NCBI RefSeq assembly: GCF_900142465.1 | Contig: NZ_FRAX01000015.1 | Coordinates: forward strand, 1-64,000 | DNA from: Fibrobacter sp. UWH6 | GTDB taxonomy: Bacteria; Fibrobacterota; Fibrobacteria; Fibrobacterales; Fibrobacteraceae | Direction of reading: 5' to 3' | Length of the DNA: 64,000 bases | In this document: positions 51,366 to 59,829 of the stretch, piece after piece | Position numbering within the stretch: position 1 is the stretch's first letter | Layout of the letters: each line of letters opens with the position of its first letter | The notes under the pieces: generated by a model | Database searches by the model: none | What the model saw: only the letters and a program-made list of their open reading frames with translations | Told to the model about the DNA's origin: nothing | Translations under genes and position numbers: made by a program

Positions 51366-52232
51366 ATGGTCGAAGAAAAGATTCTCATCGTTGATGATAG
51401 TGCGGAAGTTCTTGAGCGTACCCGCAACCTTCTGACTCACGTGGGTTATAATGTTACTGCCTGTACCTCTGGCGAAGAGGCCCTGGAGTATTTGGAATTA
51501 AACTGCGTTGACCTGGTTCTTCTTGACATTAACATGCCTAGCATGAACGGGTACGAAGTCTGTCTTCGAATCCGTCAGCGTTATGCCTTGGATGATCTGC
51601 CGGTGATTTTCTTGACGAGCCGTGAAGATACCGAAAGCGTGACTAAGGGATTCCATTCAGGTGCGTCTGACTTTGTGAGCAAGAATGCCGTGGAAGACAT
51701 TCTGTTGGCCCGCGTCAATGTGCATATTCGACTGTCCCGTTCCCTGCGCTACCTGCGCGACATTTCCCTGACGGACGACATGACCGGCTGCTACAACAGA
51801 CGCCACGGTATGAATTCACTCCGCGAACTTTTCTCTCGCGCACGCCGTTATGGAACGCAGTTCTCCCTGATTTATTTTGACTTGAACGGACTTAAGCAGG
51901 TGAATGACCGCTATGGCCACCAGGCTGGCGATTTGATGCTCCGTTCCGTGGTGAATTCCGTCAAGGCTTTGCTCCGCGATTCCGACTTGTTCTTCCGCAT
52001 GGGCGGTGACGAGTTTATGATCCTCTGCCCCGAAACCGATAAGAAGGGGGCCTTCATTTGTGTCGAACGTATGGAAAGGGCTGCAAACGCAATTACCATC
52101 GTCGATCAGAAGGTGACTTTCGCTTATGGTATCGCACACTCTTCTGAAGACTACTCCGAAATGGACGACATGCTTCACAGTGCAGATGTATCTATGTACG
52201 AATGCAAGAAGAAGATGAAAAGCGAAAAATAG
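51366..52232 (+). CDS. PleD-like response regulator diguanylate cyclase (REC-GGDEF)
   Basis: A 288-residue protein. REC (1-120) has D10/D11, phospho-acceptor D54 in VLLDINMP and K106. GGDEF (about 130-285) has LTDDMTGCYNRRHG, the intact FRMGGDEFMIL and an RxxD inhibitory site (RDSD) five residues before. It should make c-di-GMP when phosphorylated. The start ATG 51366 has AGGGAT upstream; the open frame extends to 51330. No kinase is adjacent. A perfect terminator follows. Confidence 0.95.
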   Translation: MVEEKILIVDDSAEVLERTRNLLTHVGYNVTACTSGEEALEYLELNCVDLVLLDINMPSMNGYEVCLRIRQRYALDDLPVIFLTSREDTESVTKGFHSGASDFVSKNAVEDILLARVNVHIRLSRSLRYLRDISLTDDMTGCYNRRHGMNSLRELFSRARRYGTQFSLIYFDLNGLKQVNDRYGHQAGDLMLRSVVNSVKALLRDSDLFFRMGGDEFMILCPETDKKGAFICVERMERAANAITIVDQKVTFAYGIAHSSEDYSEMDDMLHSADVSMYECKKKMKSEK

Positions 52233-52260
52233 CGGAGAGCTTATAGCTGACAGTTTAAAG

Positions 52261-52287
52261 AAGGACCCGGAGAAATCCGGGTCCTTT
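52261..52287 (+). terminator. intrinsic terminator after REC-GGDEF gene
   Basis: AAGGACCCGGA-GAAA-TCCGGGTCCTT is a perfect 11-pair stem with a GAAA tetraloop, then TAATTGTG. It may also stop transcription from the minus-strand aldolase. Confidence 0.88.
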
Positions 52288-52299
52288 AATTGTGGGATG

Positions 52300-52439
52300 A
52301 TATAACTAGATATGAGTTATGAGTTAAAGTAAGGCGCCGTTGGCGCGATTATCTAGCTCATAGCTCACCGCTGAAAGGAGTCGCAGGCCCGAGCTCATAC
52401 CTCATACCTGAAGCCTGAAAGCGCGCTCCGCGCGCGCCC
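52300..52439. repeat. repeat island D
   Basis: Non-coding gap between the converging REC-GGDEF and KDPG aldolase genes. It begins with ATATGAGTTATGAGTTA words, then carries an inverted copy (52335-52352) of the ATAATCGCG module of island B, with its flank CTAGCTCATAGCTCACCGC, then CATACCTCATACCTGAAGCCTG words shared with island C, and ends in a GCGCGCTCCGCGCGCGC palindrome. Confidence 0.8.
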
Positions 52440-53081
52440 TCACTTAAGGGCTGCGCGTACAGCGTCCAGCAATTCTGTCAGGCGCTTGCCGATTTCTTCC
52501 CAGTTACCTTCTTTCATCAGCTTGGCGCTGAAGATGCTTCCGCCGAATGCCAGCAGGTTGGCGCCTGCCTTGATGTATTCACCGGCATTTTCGGCGTTCA
52601 CGCCGCTACAGGCCAGCAGGGGTATGTCGCGGAAGGGACCGCGCAAAGCCTTGATGTACTTGGGACCGCCAACGCAATCTACCGGGAAAATCTTGACGGC
52701 CGTTGCGCCCAGGTCGTAGGCCTTCTGCACTTCGGTGGGGGTCAGTGCTCCGGGGATAATCGGGGTCTTGGAGCCTGCCGCCGTGCGGATGATGTTGCTA
52801 CGGGTATTTGGGGTTACGATGAAGTTGGCGCCTGCGTGCATGGCCTTTTCCAGGTCGCTATCATGGCGCACGGTGCCTGCGCCGACGGTAATGCCGTAGG
52901 GCTTGCAGGCGGCCTTCAGTGCCGTAATGATTTCTGCGGCATTGTCGGTGTTCATGGTGACTTCAATAGCCTTAAGACCGCACTTGGCCGCAGTCTGTGC
53001 ACAGAGTTCTTCGGATCCCCGGGGGATATCGCGAAGGATGCCGATGACCGGCATGTCTTTCAAAAATTCAAGTAGTTCCAT
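52440..53081 (-). CDS. eda: KDPG/KHG aldolase
   Basis: A 213-residue class I aldolase that splits 2-keto-3-deoxy-6-phosphogluconate (Entner-Doudoroff and uronate pathways) or 4-hydroxy-2-oxoglutarate. Signs: VIGILRDI, catalytic E in IEVTMNTDNA, VGAGTVRH, the Schiff-base lysine in ATAVKIFPVD, and phosphate loop GVNAENAGEYIKAGA. ATG 53081 fits the family N-terminus; the frame is open to 53138. In a pectin/hemicellulose-exposed bacterium it likely serves uronate use. No edd or kdgK gene is adjacent. Confidence 0.93.
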   Translation of the reverse strand: MELLEFLKDMPVIGILRDIPRGSEELCAQTAAKCGLKAIEVTMNTDNAAEIITALKAACKPYGITVGAGTVRHDSDLEKAMHAGANFIVTPNTRSNIIRTAAGSKTPIIPGALTPTEVQKAYDLGATAVKIFPVDCVGGPKYIKALRGPFRDIPLLACSGVNAENAGEYIKAGANLLAFGGSIFSAKLMKEGNWEEIGKRLTELLDAVRAALK

Positions 53082-53189
53082 GGCAATAAATATAGTGCAA
53101 AAAAAATTGGATTGGATTTTTTGCATGAAAAATCTCACATGGGTCTAAGGGGATGTGGTTGTCGTTTTCTGCGACTTTTCCGCAAAATG

Positions 53190-53220
53190 AAAAACGCCGG
53201 CTTTTTTGTAGCCGACGTTC
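53190..53220 (-). terminator. terminator after the GH9 gene
   Basis: On the minus strand AACGTCGGCT-ACAAAAA-AGCCGGCGTT ends in TTTC. It lies 26 bases after the GH9 stop. Confidence 0.8.
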
Positions 53221-53245
53221 TTTACGCTTGATGTAATTTGATGGA

Positions 53246-56200
53246 TTACTTCAGTTTGAATGCCTTGGTGGCAAGAACCTTCTCGCCGGACATGAGACGT
53301 GCAACCATGGCGCTACGATGAGGAAGCTTTGCGAGGCTGACCTGTGCGGAAGTCCCTTCGAAGGTCTGTGCCATGAGCTGGTTGCCCAGCATGTCGAAGA
53401 CCTTCAGGGTCTTTGTGCCCTGTGCAGGTGCAACTACATAGAGGCCTCGGCCGTTGACGATCATCTTTGCATTTGCGGCAGGAGCGGCAATCTTGCGGAC
53501 TCCTACGCGGTCGCTGGTTTCGTCTGCGGGACCATAACCCCAGATGAGTTTGCCCTGGCTGCGGAGTACGATGTAGGGAGCATCAGGCGCTTCCTGGACT
53601 TCGATGTAATCCTTATCCTTGTCGGAAATTCCTTCGTAGGCGGGCATGCTGTTGCTTGCGGTATGCGACTTGAAGCTCCAGCCCTTGGTGAAGTCTACCT
53701 TTGCGGGCTCAAGAGCGTATTCGCAGGCTCCGCTAACCTTTGTACCGGAGGTTACGCTAAGGTCGAGACGGACATATCGGCCGATACCTAAGGAGTCCAG
53801 AACAATGGGGAGTGCCCAGGTGTAGGTCTTGGATTTCTTGTCGTAGGTATCCCCGATCTTCTGGGGATTGTTTTTTCTCAGTTCCTTGCGAATCTCGTCT
53901 TCGTTGCTGCAAGGCTTGTTGAATCCGCCCTGGTCGTAGGCCTGGCAGATTGACAGGTTGAACAGTACGTTGCAGTTTTCGACGTCATCTTCGGTTGCGT
54001 CGAAGTAGACGTATGTAACAACGCTGTCCATTCTCTTCAGGGTGCTGTTGCTGAAGCTGATGGTCAAGTAGTCCAGTTCGTTGAACTCGTAATGGTATGC
54101 ACCGACGTGAATGTTGTCTGCCTGGAAAATGTCGGGATTCTTGTTGCAGTTGTCGCACTTCTTTTCAAAGTAGTCGTCGCCGCCGTTGCTGACGATTGTC
54201 AAGGCAGAGACAAGTGCAGCAGATCCATCGAGGCAAGTCTCGGAAAGATGATAGTCTTCCCAGCTCAATGCGCTAGGACTAATGGAATTTTCTGCACCAG
54301 GAATGATTCCTCCGAAAAGACCTCCAACGGGTCGTACGTACTTGTATGCGACGCTACCTCGTGCATTACGTCCTTCGGGGTTTGATATTCTGTGGTGGGG
54401 ATGGTTGTCGTTCTTGTCGCCAACGCCGTAAATGAAGGAAACGTCCCAGGGGTTGACGCCTAGCATGTAGTTCAGCTGGTTGATACCCAACTGATGCAGT
54501 TTTTCGGAGTTCCAGTTCAAGGTGCCCAATGTCGGAAGCTTTACCTTTTCCAGGTCCTTGGCGATATCGGCAAGGGCGAGGACTTCAAAGATATTTCCCG
54601 CTTGATAGCGGTTATATATCCATGATTGATCCGTTTGCATGCTATACCATGCACCGTCATAGCTGATGGCTCCGGATTCGCTTGAGAGTTGGCTGACAGG
54701 AAGTTCGATGCTACTTGTGCCGGAGTTCGAAAGATTTTGCAGGTTGATGGCCATGGTGCTTGCCACCTTTTCTGCATATCCCAGACGTTTTTCATCGGAG
54801 ATGCCGTACTTGGTTGCGGTCTTTGAATCCTTCAGCAACAGTTTGTAGAAAGCATAGAGTGTCAGCGTGTTGACGTTTGCCCAGCTGGTGTTCCTGCTGG
54901 ACTTTAACATGCCGTTTCGACCATGGGCCATCCAGCCGCCATTGAAGGCGAAGCTTCTGCTCATCTGATCTGTCCCGATTTCCGTATCTTCGACGGCGTC
55001 GTTCAGGTAATCCATTTTGCCGGACTTTTCGTAAGTGGCGTAGTGGAGGGCGATCGCTGCCAGGGCGAGATCGTCGTGATATTCATTATTGCCGTTGTAG
55101 GCTGGGGTACTCCATCCTGCGGCCATTGTGTTGTAAACAAACTTCTTCCCCTTGTCATAGGAGTCGTTGCCAAGTGCCAGGTTCTTGGCGAAGTCGTACA
55201 TCTTTTCGGCGACCATCAGGCAGGAGTCGGCGAAGTCCTTGTCGTATTTGGCGTAGTCCTTGCTCAGGATGGCAAGGCCAGCCGCGATTTGACCGGAAAT
55301 ATTGGAACCCAGTTCGCCGAGACGGACGTCGCGATCTGCGGGACCGCCGCGCATCGAAATGACGATGTAGTCCTGAAGTTCAGGGCGAACCCATAAACCA
55401 TGATCGCTACCGAAGTTACCCACGGAAACGGCCATGTTGTCGACAACGCCATTGGCAGCCTTGAATGATCTCAGGAAGAAATCCGCACCGTGCTTTGCTT
55501 CGCGAAGAACGTCAGGAACGTTGTCGGTCTTTACGAATTCCCCGTGGTTGTATGCATAATGGTCAACGTCCTTGGAGGGGTTGGAGGCCGCGGCGACGGC
55601 AAGATTTGCAAATGCGTAAGCCTGGGTCTGGGATTCCTTCAGGTAGTCACCGCAGTCGTACCAGCCACCCTGCAGGTCGCCTTCATTGGTTGTTACACCG
55701 GAGACTACTTTTTCGTCGAGGACCACCTTGCCTGCGCCGTCCTTGACGTGGCTCGGGCCATGGAACCAGGAATCGGAATTGCCGCTGCGCTGGATGCCAA
55801 AGAATTTAATGGCCGCATCCTTCACCATGGTGTAGACGTCTTCGCTTACGATGAAGGTGCTGGAGATCTCGTCACCGACCTTGATGCGGAGGCGCTTGTC
55901 GGTGGGGACGGACTGGGGAATGTTTCCGACGAGGATACTTCCGGAGGGGCCGTTGAACTCGACAGAGTAGCGTTTATAATCGCTAATAGTTGCGTCAGTG
56001 CCTGCGACGATAAGCCAGCTGGAGGTGGTTTCTTCGGAAGTCTTCGTGAGGGTCCCGGTAATTTTCTTGCTTAAGGACTTGCCGTTCTCATCGACGACTT
56101 CGAATTCCTTGGCGGTGCCGATAAAATAGAACTGACGTTCCGTATCGCTCTTCAGGTAGCCGGCCTGGTTTACGCGAATGGGAGAGATGGTCGTGTTGAT

Positions 56201-56452
56201 GACGTCAAGATAGGCCTGGTCCAGGGTGTCGGGCATGAGGGCTCCGGCCTTGAAGTTTGCCGGGGTCTTTTCTTCGGGCAGGACGTTATCCTTTTTTGCA
56301 TTCGGCTCGAAATTGTCGAGAGCCTTGGCGTCCCAGGTCAGGGGCCAGGTGGGGCGAATCAGGTCATAGGGGGTGGTAGCTGCAAAGGCGGTTGCAGAAA
56401 GTGCTGCAATGGCGGAAGCGGCTATCAGGGTTTTCTTTTTGGGGTGACGCAT
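53246..56452 (-). CDS. glycoside hydrolase family 9 cellulase with sorting tail
   Basis: A 1068-residue secreted endoglucanase-type enzyme. A signal peptide (LIAASAIAALSATAFA) is followed by an N-terminal Ig-like domain (about 80-190) of the CelD type (IRVNQAGYLKSDTERQFYF), then the (alpha/alpha)6 catalytic domain (about 200-770): GGWYDCGDYLKESQ near 266 carries the catalytic aspartates, NHPHHRISNPEGR near 685 the conserved histidine, SETCLDGSAALV near 737 the acid glutamate. A second beta-rich part (about 790-960) is of unknown family, and the last 75 residues (VFDMLGNQLMAQTF...) look like a type IX sorting domain. ATG 56452 follows GAGGTATTA. The gene lies 66 bases after the macB-like permease. 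Confidence 0.93.
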   Translation of the reverse strand: MRHPKKKTLIAASAIAALSATAFAATTPYDLIRPTWPLTWDAKALDNFEPNAKKDNVLPEEKTPANFKAGALMPDTLDQAYLDVINTTISPIRVNQAGYLKSDTERQFYFIGTAKEFEVVDENGKSLSKKITGTLTKTSEETTSSWLIVAGTDATISDYKRYSVEFNGPSGSILVGNIPQSVPTDKRLRIKVGDEISSTFIVSEDVYTMVKDAAIKFFGIQRSGNSDSWFHGPSHVKDGAGKVVLDEKVVSGVTTNEGDLQGGWYDCGDYLKESQTQAYAFANLAVAAASNPSKDVDHYAYNHGEFVKTDNVPDVLREAKHGADFFLRSFKAANGVVDNMAVSVGNFGSDHGLWVRPELQDYIVISMRGGPADRDVRLGELGSNISGQIAAGLAILSKDYAKYDKDFADSCLMVAEKMYDFAKNLALGNDSYDKGKKFVYNTMAAGWSTPAYNGNNEYHDDLALAAIALHYATYEKSGKMDYLNDAVEDTEIGTDQMSRSFAFNGGWMAHGRNGMLKSSRNTSWANVNTLTLYAFYKLLLKDSKTATKYGISDEKRLGYAEKVASTMAINLQNLSNSGTSSIELPVSQLSSESGAISYDGAWYSMQTDQSWIYNRYQAGNIFEVLALADIAKDLEKVKLPTLGTLNWNSEKLHQLGINQLNYMLGVNPWDVSFIYGVGDKNDNHPHHRISNPEGRNARGSVAYKYVRPVGGLFGGIIPGAENSISPSALSWEDYHLSETCLDGSAALVSALTIVSNGGDDYFEKKCDNCNKNPDIFQADNIHVGAYHYEFNELDYLTISFSNSTLKRMDSVVTYVYFDATEDDVENCNVLFNLSICQAYDQGGFNKPCSNEDEIRKELRKNNPQKIGDTYDKKSKTYTWALPIVLDSLGIGRYVRLDLSVTSGTKVSGACEYALEPAKVDFTKGWSFKSHTASNSMPAYEGISDKDKDYIEVQEAPDAPYIVLRSQGKLIWGYGPADETSDRVGVRKIAAPAANAKMIVNGRGLYVVAPAQGTKTLKVFDMLGNQLMAQTFEGTSAQVSLAKLPHRSAMVARLMSGEKVLATKAFKLK

Positions 56453-56518
56453 TAATACCTCGTTGTTCACAAGGTAATAATAGCTAACCTTTTTAAAAGA
56501 ATGCAAGTAAAAAATATG

Positions 56519-57724
56519 TTACTCGAACCTTAAAGCATCTATGGGGTCCAGGCGGCTTGCCTTTCGTGCAGGGTACCAGCCGAAGAATACTCCAGTCACA
56601 AAACAGACGCCGAAACTGACCACCACGCTGGTAATGGAAACGCTCATGGGCCAGTTCAGTATGGACTTGACTGCCTGAGAGGCTCCGATGCCGAGACCGA
56701 TTCCGATGAGACCGCCCAGCAGGCTGATCATGACGGATTCAATCAGGAACTGCAAGAGTATATCGCGACCGCGTGCGCCAATAGCCATGCGCAGGCCGAT
56801 TTCCTTGGTACGTTCCGTAACGGAAACGTACATGATGTTCATGATGCCGATACCGCCAACCAGAAGGCTGATGCCCGCAATTGCCGTAAGGACTAAGGAC
56901 AACATATCGGACGTGTTGGTCATCATGGTAATCATTTCTTCCTGGGTGAAAATTCGGAAGGGGTCCGTGGGCTTTGTCCAGCTGCGACGTTCCTTCAGGA
57001 TACCCATGATTTCTTCTGTGGCCTGTTCCGCGTAGCCTTCGCCGATGGAGTTTGCGTAAATCTGGCGGATTTCCGTGGTGGCGTTAAAACGTTTCATTAC
57101 CGTCTGGTAGGGCGTGAAGATGACATCATCCTGGTCCTGCCCGAAATCACCGCTGCCTTTGGCCTTTAATGTGCCGATGACCTTCAGCGGGATGCTCTTG
57201 TATCGGATGGTCTTTCCGATGGGGTCTGTATCGGGGAACAGGTTCTTGATGACAGATTGGCCGATGACGCAGACTTTGGACATCCGGTCCGCTTCGTCGT
57301 CGAACATGACGCCGTCCTCGATTTCGTAGTTGCGGATCTTGAGGTAGTCGCTGGAAATTCCGCTGAGTTGGGTGGGGGAGTTGTTGTTTCCTGCAATGGC
57401 CTGGCCGTTGGCGGTAATCATGGGCGATACGCCATTGATGAACTGTGCCCTGTTGCGGATTTCGATAACGTCGTCTTCTTCTAGGGAGACCGCGGATTCC
57501 GTTTGCACGCCGCCGCGACGGTCGCGATTAGGCATGACGATAATGGCGTTGGTGCCCATGCTGGTCATCTGTTCCTTGATGGACTGCTTGGATCCTTCGC
57601 CCATGGCTACCATGGCAATCACGGCGGCCACACCGATGACGATGCCCAGCACCGAAAGGAAGGTTCGCATGCGGTTGCGGAACAGGGCCTTCACTGCAAT
57701 TTTAACAAGGGTTATAGGACCCAT
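56519..57724 (-). CDS. MacB-type ABC transporter permease
   Basis: A 401-residue permease with one N-terminal span (MRTFLSVLGIVIGVAAVIAM), a large periplasmic MacB_PCD domain (about 45-240) and three C-terminal FtsX-type spans (ISLLVGGIGIMNIMYVSVTERTKEIGLR is the conserved coupling region, split here by the span). Such proteins use ATP to drive a periplasmic partner, often moving lipoproteins, antibiotics or virulence factors through TolC. Its start overlaps the ATPase stop (TAATG). No adaptor (MacA) gene adjoins it. Confidence 0.92.
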   Translation of the reverse strand: MGPITLVKIAVKALFRNRMRTFLSVLGIVIGVAAVIAMVAMGEGSKQSIKEQMTSMGTNAIIVMPNRDRRGGVQTESAVSLEEDDVIEIRNRAQFINGVSPMITANGQAIAGNNNSPTQLSGISSDYLKIRNYEIEDGVMFDDEADRMSKVCVIGQSVIKNLFPDTDPIGKTIRYKSIPLKVIGTLKAKGSGDFGQDQDDVIFTPYQTVMKRFNATTEIRQIYANSIGEGYAEQATEEIMGILKERRSWTKPTDPFRIFTQEEMITMMTNTSDMLSLVLTAIAGISLLVGGIGIMNIMYVSVTERTKEIGLRMAIGARGRDILLQFLIESVMISLLGGLIGIGLGIGASQAVKSILNWPMSVSITSVVVSFGVCFVTGVFFGWYPARKASRLDPIDALRFE

Positions 57725-58509
57725 TATGCGCCCTCCCCGCGACGATCTTCTGAATCATCGTCAAAAACTTCCGGCGGGGGCAATGCCTCAAGGGCGGCCC
57801 TTGCGTCGGCCACATTCTCGTTGATGACGTCTTTTTTTAGAAGGCCATCTCGCAGCGTAATGGTGCGTCCGCTGAAGGTGGCGATATCCGGTTCGTGGGT
57901 CACGAAGGCGATAGTCTTCCCTTGCCTATGCAAGTCCTGGAAGATGCTCATGATTTCGTAACTGGTACGGGTGTCCAGGTTACCGGTGGCTTCGTCGGCA
58001 AGGATAATGACCGGATCGTTGACCAGGGCGCGGGCAATGGCCACTCGCTGCTGCTGACCGCCGGACATCTGGTTGGGCAGGTGATTCATGCGGTCGGAAA
58101 GCCCTACCATTTCAAGAGCGCGGACGGCTCGCTTGCGACGCTCCGAAGCAGAAACTTTTGAATTGTACAGGAGGGGCAGTTCCACATTTTCGAGAGCTGT
58201 AGTTCGGCTCAGCAAATTGTAACTCTGAAAGACAAAACCCAGCTTCTGGTTTCGGATTTTTGCCAGGGCGTCCCGCTTCAATTTTTCGGTATGCTCCCCG
58301 TCCAGAATGTAGTGGCCTGCGGTGGGCTTATCCATACAGCCAAGAATGTTCAACATGGTAGACTTGCCCGATCCGCTGGTTCCCATGATGGTGACGAACT
58401 CTCCCTTGTGAATGTCGAAGCTTACTCCGCGCAGGGCGTGTACAGTTTCATCGCCCATCTTGAAGTCGCGACGTAAGTTCTGTATAGAAAGGATAGGGGA
58501 GTTGTCCAT
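57724..58509 (-). CDS. MacB/LolD-type ABC transporter ATPase
   Basis: A 261-residue ATP-binding subunit. Walker A is [14 protein letters not shown], the Q-loop is VFQSYNLL, the signature is [19 protein letters not shown], Walker B is [14 protein letters not shown], and the switch histidine is in AFVTHEP. The pattern is LolD/MacB-like. ATG 58509 ([16 protein letters not shown]) matches the family start; the open frame to 58707 would cover the leader of the divergent OmpA-like gene. Together with the overlapping permease it forms an export or mechanotransmission pump. Confidence 0.93.
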   Translation of the reverse strand: MDNSPILSIQNLRRDFKMGDETVHALRGVSFDIHKGEFVTIMGTSGSGKSTMLNILGCMDKPTAGHYILDGEHTEKLKRDALAKIRNQKLGFVFQSYNLLSRTTALENVELPLLYNSKVSASERRKRAVRALEMVGLSDRMNHLPNQMSGGQQQRVAIARALVNDPVIILADEATGNLDTRTSYEIMSIFQDLHRQGKTIAFVTHEPDIATFSGRTITLRDGLLKKDVINENVADARAALEALPPPEVFDDDSEDRRGEGA

Positions 58510-58621
58510 AGTCGTAATTTTAGATGCTTTTACATTCCACGGGGTTGCAGCGGACGATAAAATACTAAATTTTGGAAGGCGAGTTAGTTTGGGTTTACTT
58601 AAGTTAAGTAATGGATTTTGG

Positions 58622-59392
58622 ATGAAAAGACTCGTTTCAATTTTGTTTGTATTTTGCGCCATGGTTGTAGCACAGCCTTTAGATGGCGATAGTGATGGTG
58701 TACCCAACGATATTGATCAGTGCCCCAATACAAGGCCGGGCACTCCCGTTGATTCCCTAGGTTGCCCCTTGGATTCTGACCATGACGGTGTTTACGATAC
58801 CAGGGATCTGTGCCCCGGTACGGAACCGGGAACTCCCGTAGATCAGACTGGCTGCCCCCTGGATACTGATGGGGATGGCGTTCCCGATTATCTGGATAAG
58901 TGCCCCAACAGTCCGGTAGGTGCTTTGGTGAATGAACGAGGCTGTGTCCGTGATGATGATGGGGACGGTGTTCCCGACCAGGTGGACAAGTGTCCCAATA
59001 CTCCCTACGATGCCATTGTAGATTCCGTTGGCTGCCCTGTTTCCAAGAATTCAACTCTGGATTATCTGAGGGGCCGAATTGATTTTCAGACTGGCTCTGC
59101 CAAGCTGACCAAGGCAAGTTTTTCTGCCTTGGATTCCCTGGTAGACATCCTGATCGGCGCTCCCACCATTAAACTTGAAATCGAGGGCCACGTGGATAAC
59201 GCCGGTCCCGAGAACATCAACTTGATGCTGTCTCAGGAACGTGCCCAGTCTGTGGTTGACTACTTGGTTGGCAAGGGGATTGATGCCCGTCGCCTGAAAG
59301 CGGTGGGGCTTGGATCTAGCCGTCCTGTTGCCGACAATGGAACCTTGCAGGGCCGCAAGGCGAATCGTCGCATCGAATTTATTGTTTGGTAA
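58622..59392 (+). CDS. OmpA-family protein with thrombospondin type-3 repeats
   Basis: A 256-residue outer-membrane protein. A signal peptide (LVSILFVFCAMVVAQ) leads to about four calcium-binding TSP3 repeats (DGDSDGVPNDIDQCPN, DTDGDGVPDYLDKCPN, etc.) at about 20-140. The C-terminal OmpA domain (about 145-256) has IDFQTGSAKL, EIEGHVDNAG, NLMLSQERAQSVVDYL and ANRRIEFIV, which binds peptidoglycan. No beta-barrel domain is present, so it is a periplasmic linker rather than a porin. It ends overlapping the converging gtrA-like gene by 14 bases. Confidence 0.93.
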   Translation: MKRLVSILFVFCAMVVAQPLDGDSDGVPNDIDQCPNTRPGTPVDSLGCPLDSDHDGVYDTRDLCPGTEPGTPVDQTGCPLDTDGDGVPDYLDKCPNSPVGALVNERGCVRDDDGDGVPDQVDKCPNTPYDAIVDSVGCPVSKNSTLDYLRGRIDFQTGSAKLTKASFSALDSLVDILIGAPTIKLEIEGHVDNAGPENINLMLSQERAQSVVDYLVGKGIDARRLKAVGLGSSRPVADNGTLQGRKANRRIEFIVW

Positions 59393-59798
59393 AGACCCAC
59401 TTCTTGTAGAGGGTGAAACTGGCCAATACGTAGACTACGTTTGCAACAATGTTTGCGAAGTAGCTGGGTTTCATGAACTTGGAAATCAAGTTTGCGCTTG
59501 AGGCCAGCGGACCCCAATTATCAAGGGCGTAGACGCATCCTTCCAGAACCAGAAGGTTCAGGCCGTAGGCACATAAAAATACAATGAGGAATCGGGTAAT
59601 TTCCGCAGACTTCTTGTTGGAACTTTTGAAATTCCAGATGCGGTTCATGATGTAGCTGTTGCAGCCCCCGGCCACAAAACCCAGGAAGTTGGAAAGCTCC
59701 AGATTCCAGTCCAGCAGCTGATGCAGCACCCAGACGACTGCCAGGGTAATCAAAGTGTTCATGATTCCGATCAGATTGTATTTGATAAAGTGAAGCAT
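59379..59798 (-). CDS. GtrA family membrane protein
   Basis: A 139-residue protein with four membrane spans and the GtrA signature: FIKYNLIGIMNTLITLAVVWVL, NFLGFVAGGCNSYIMNRIWNFK, and LASFTLYKKWVF near the end. GtrA-like proteins flip or help transfer lipid-linked sugars for surface glycans. ATG 59798 gives the usual short N-terminus, and a longer frame would run into the CoA-transferase gene on the opposite strand. The start codons of the two divergent genes nearly touch. Confidence 0.88.
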   Translation of the reverse strand: MLHFIKYNLIGIMNTLITLAVVWVLHQLLDWNLELSNFLGFVAGGCNSYIMNRIWNFKSSNKKSAEITRFLIVFLCAYGLNLLVLEGCVYALDNWGPLASSANLISKFMKPSYFANIVANVVYVLASFTLYKKWVFTKQ

Positions 59799-59829
59799 GG
59801 CCCGCAAAATAATTATTTTTGACCCCATT

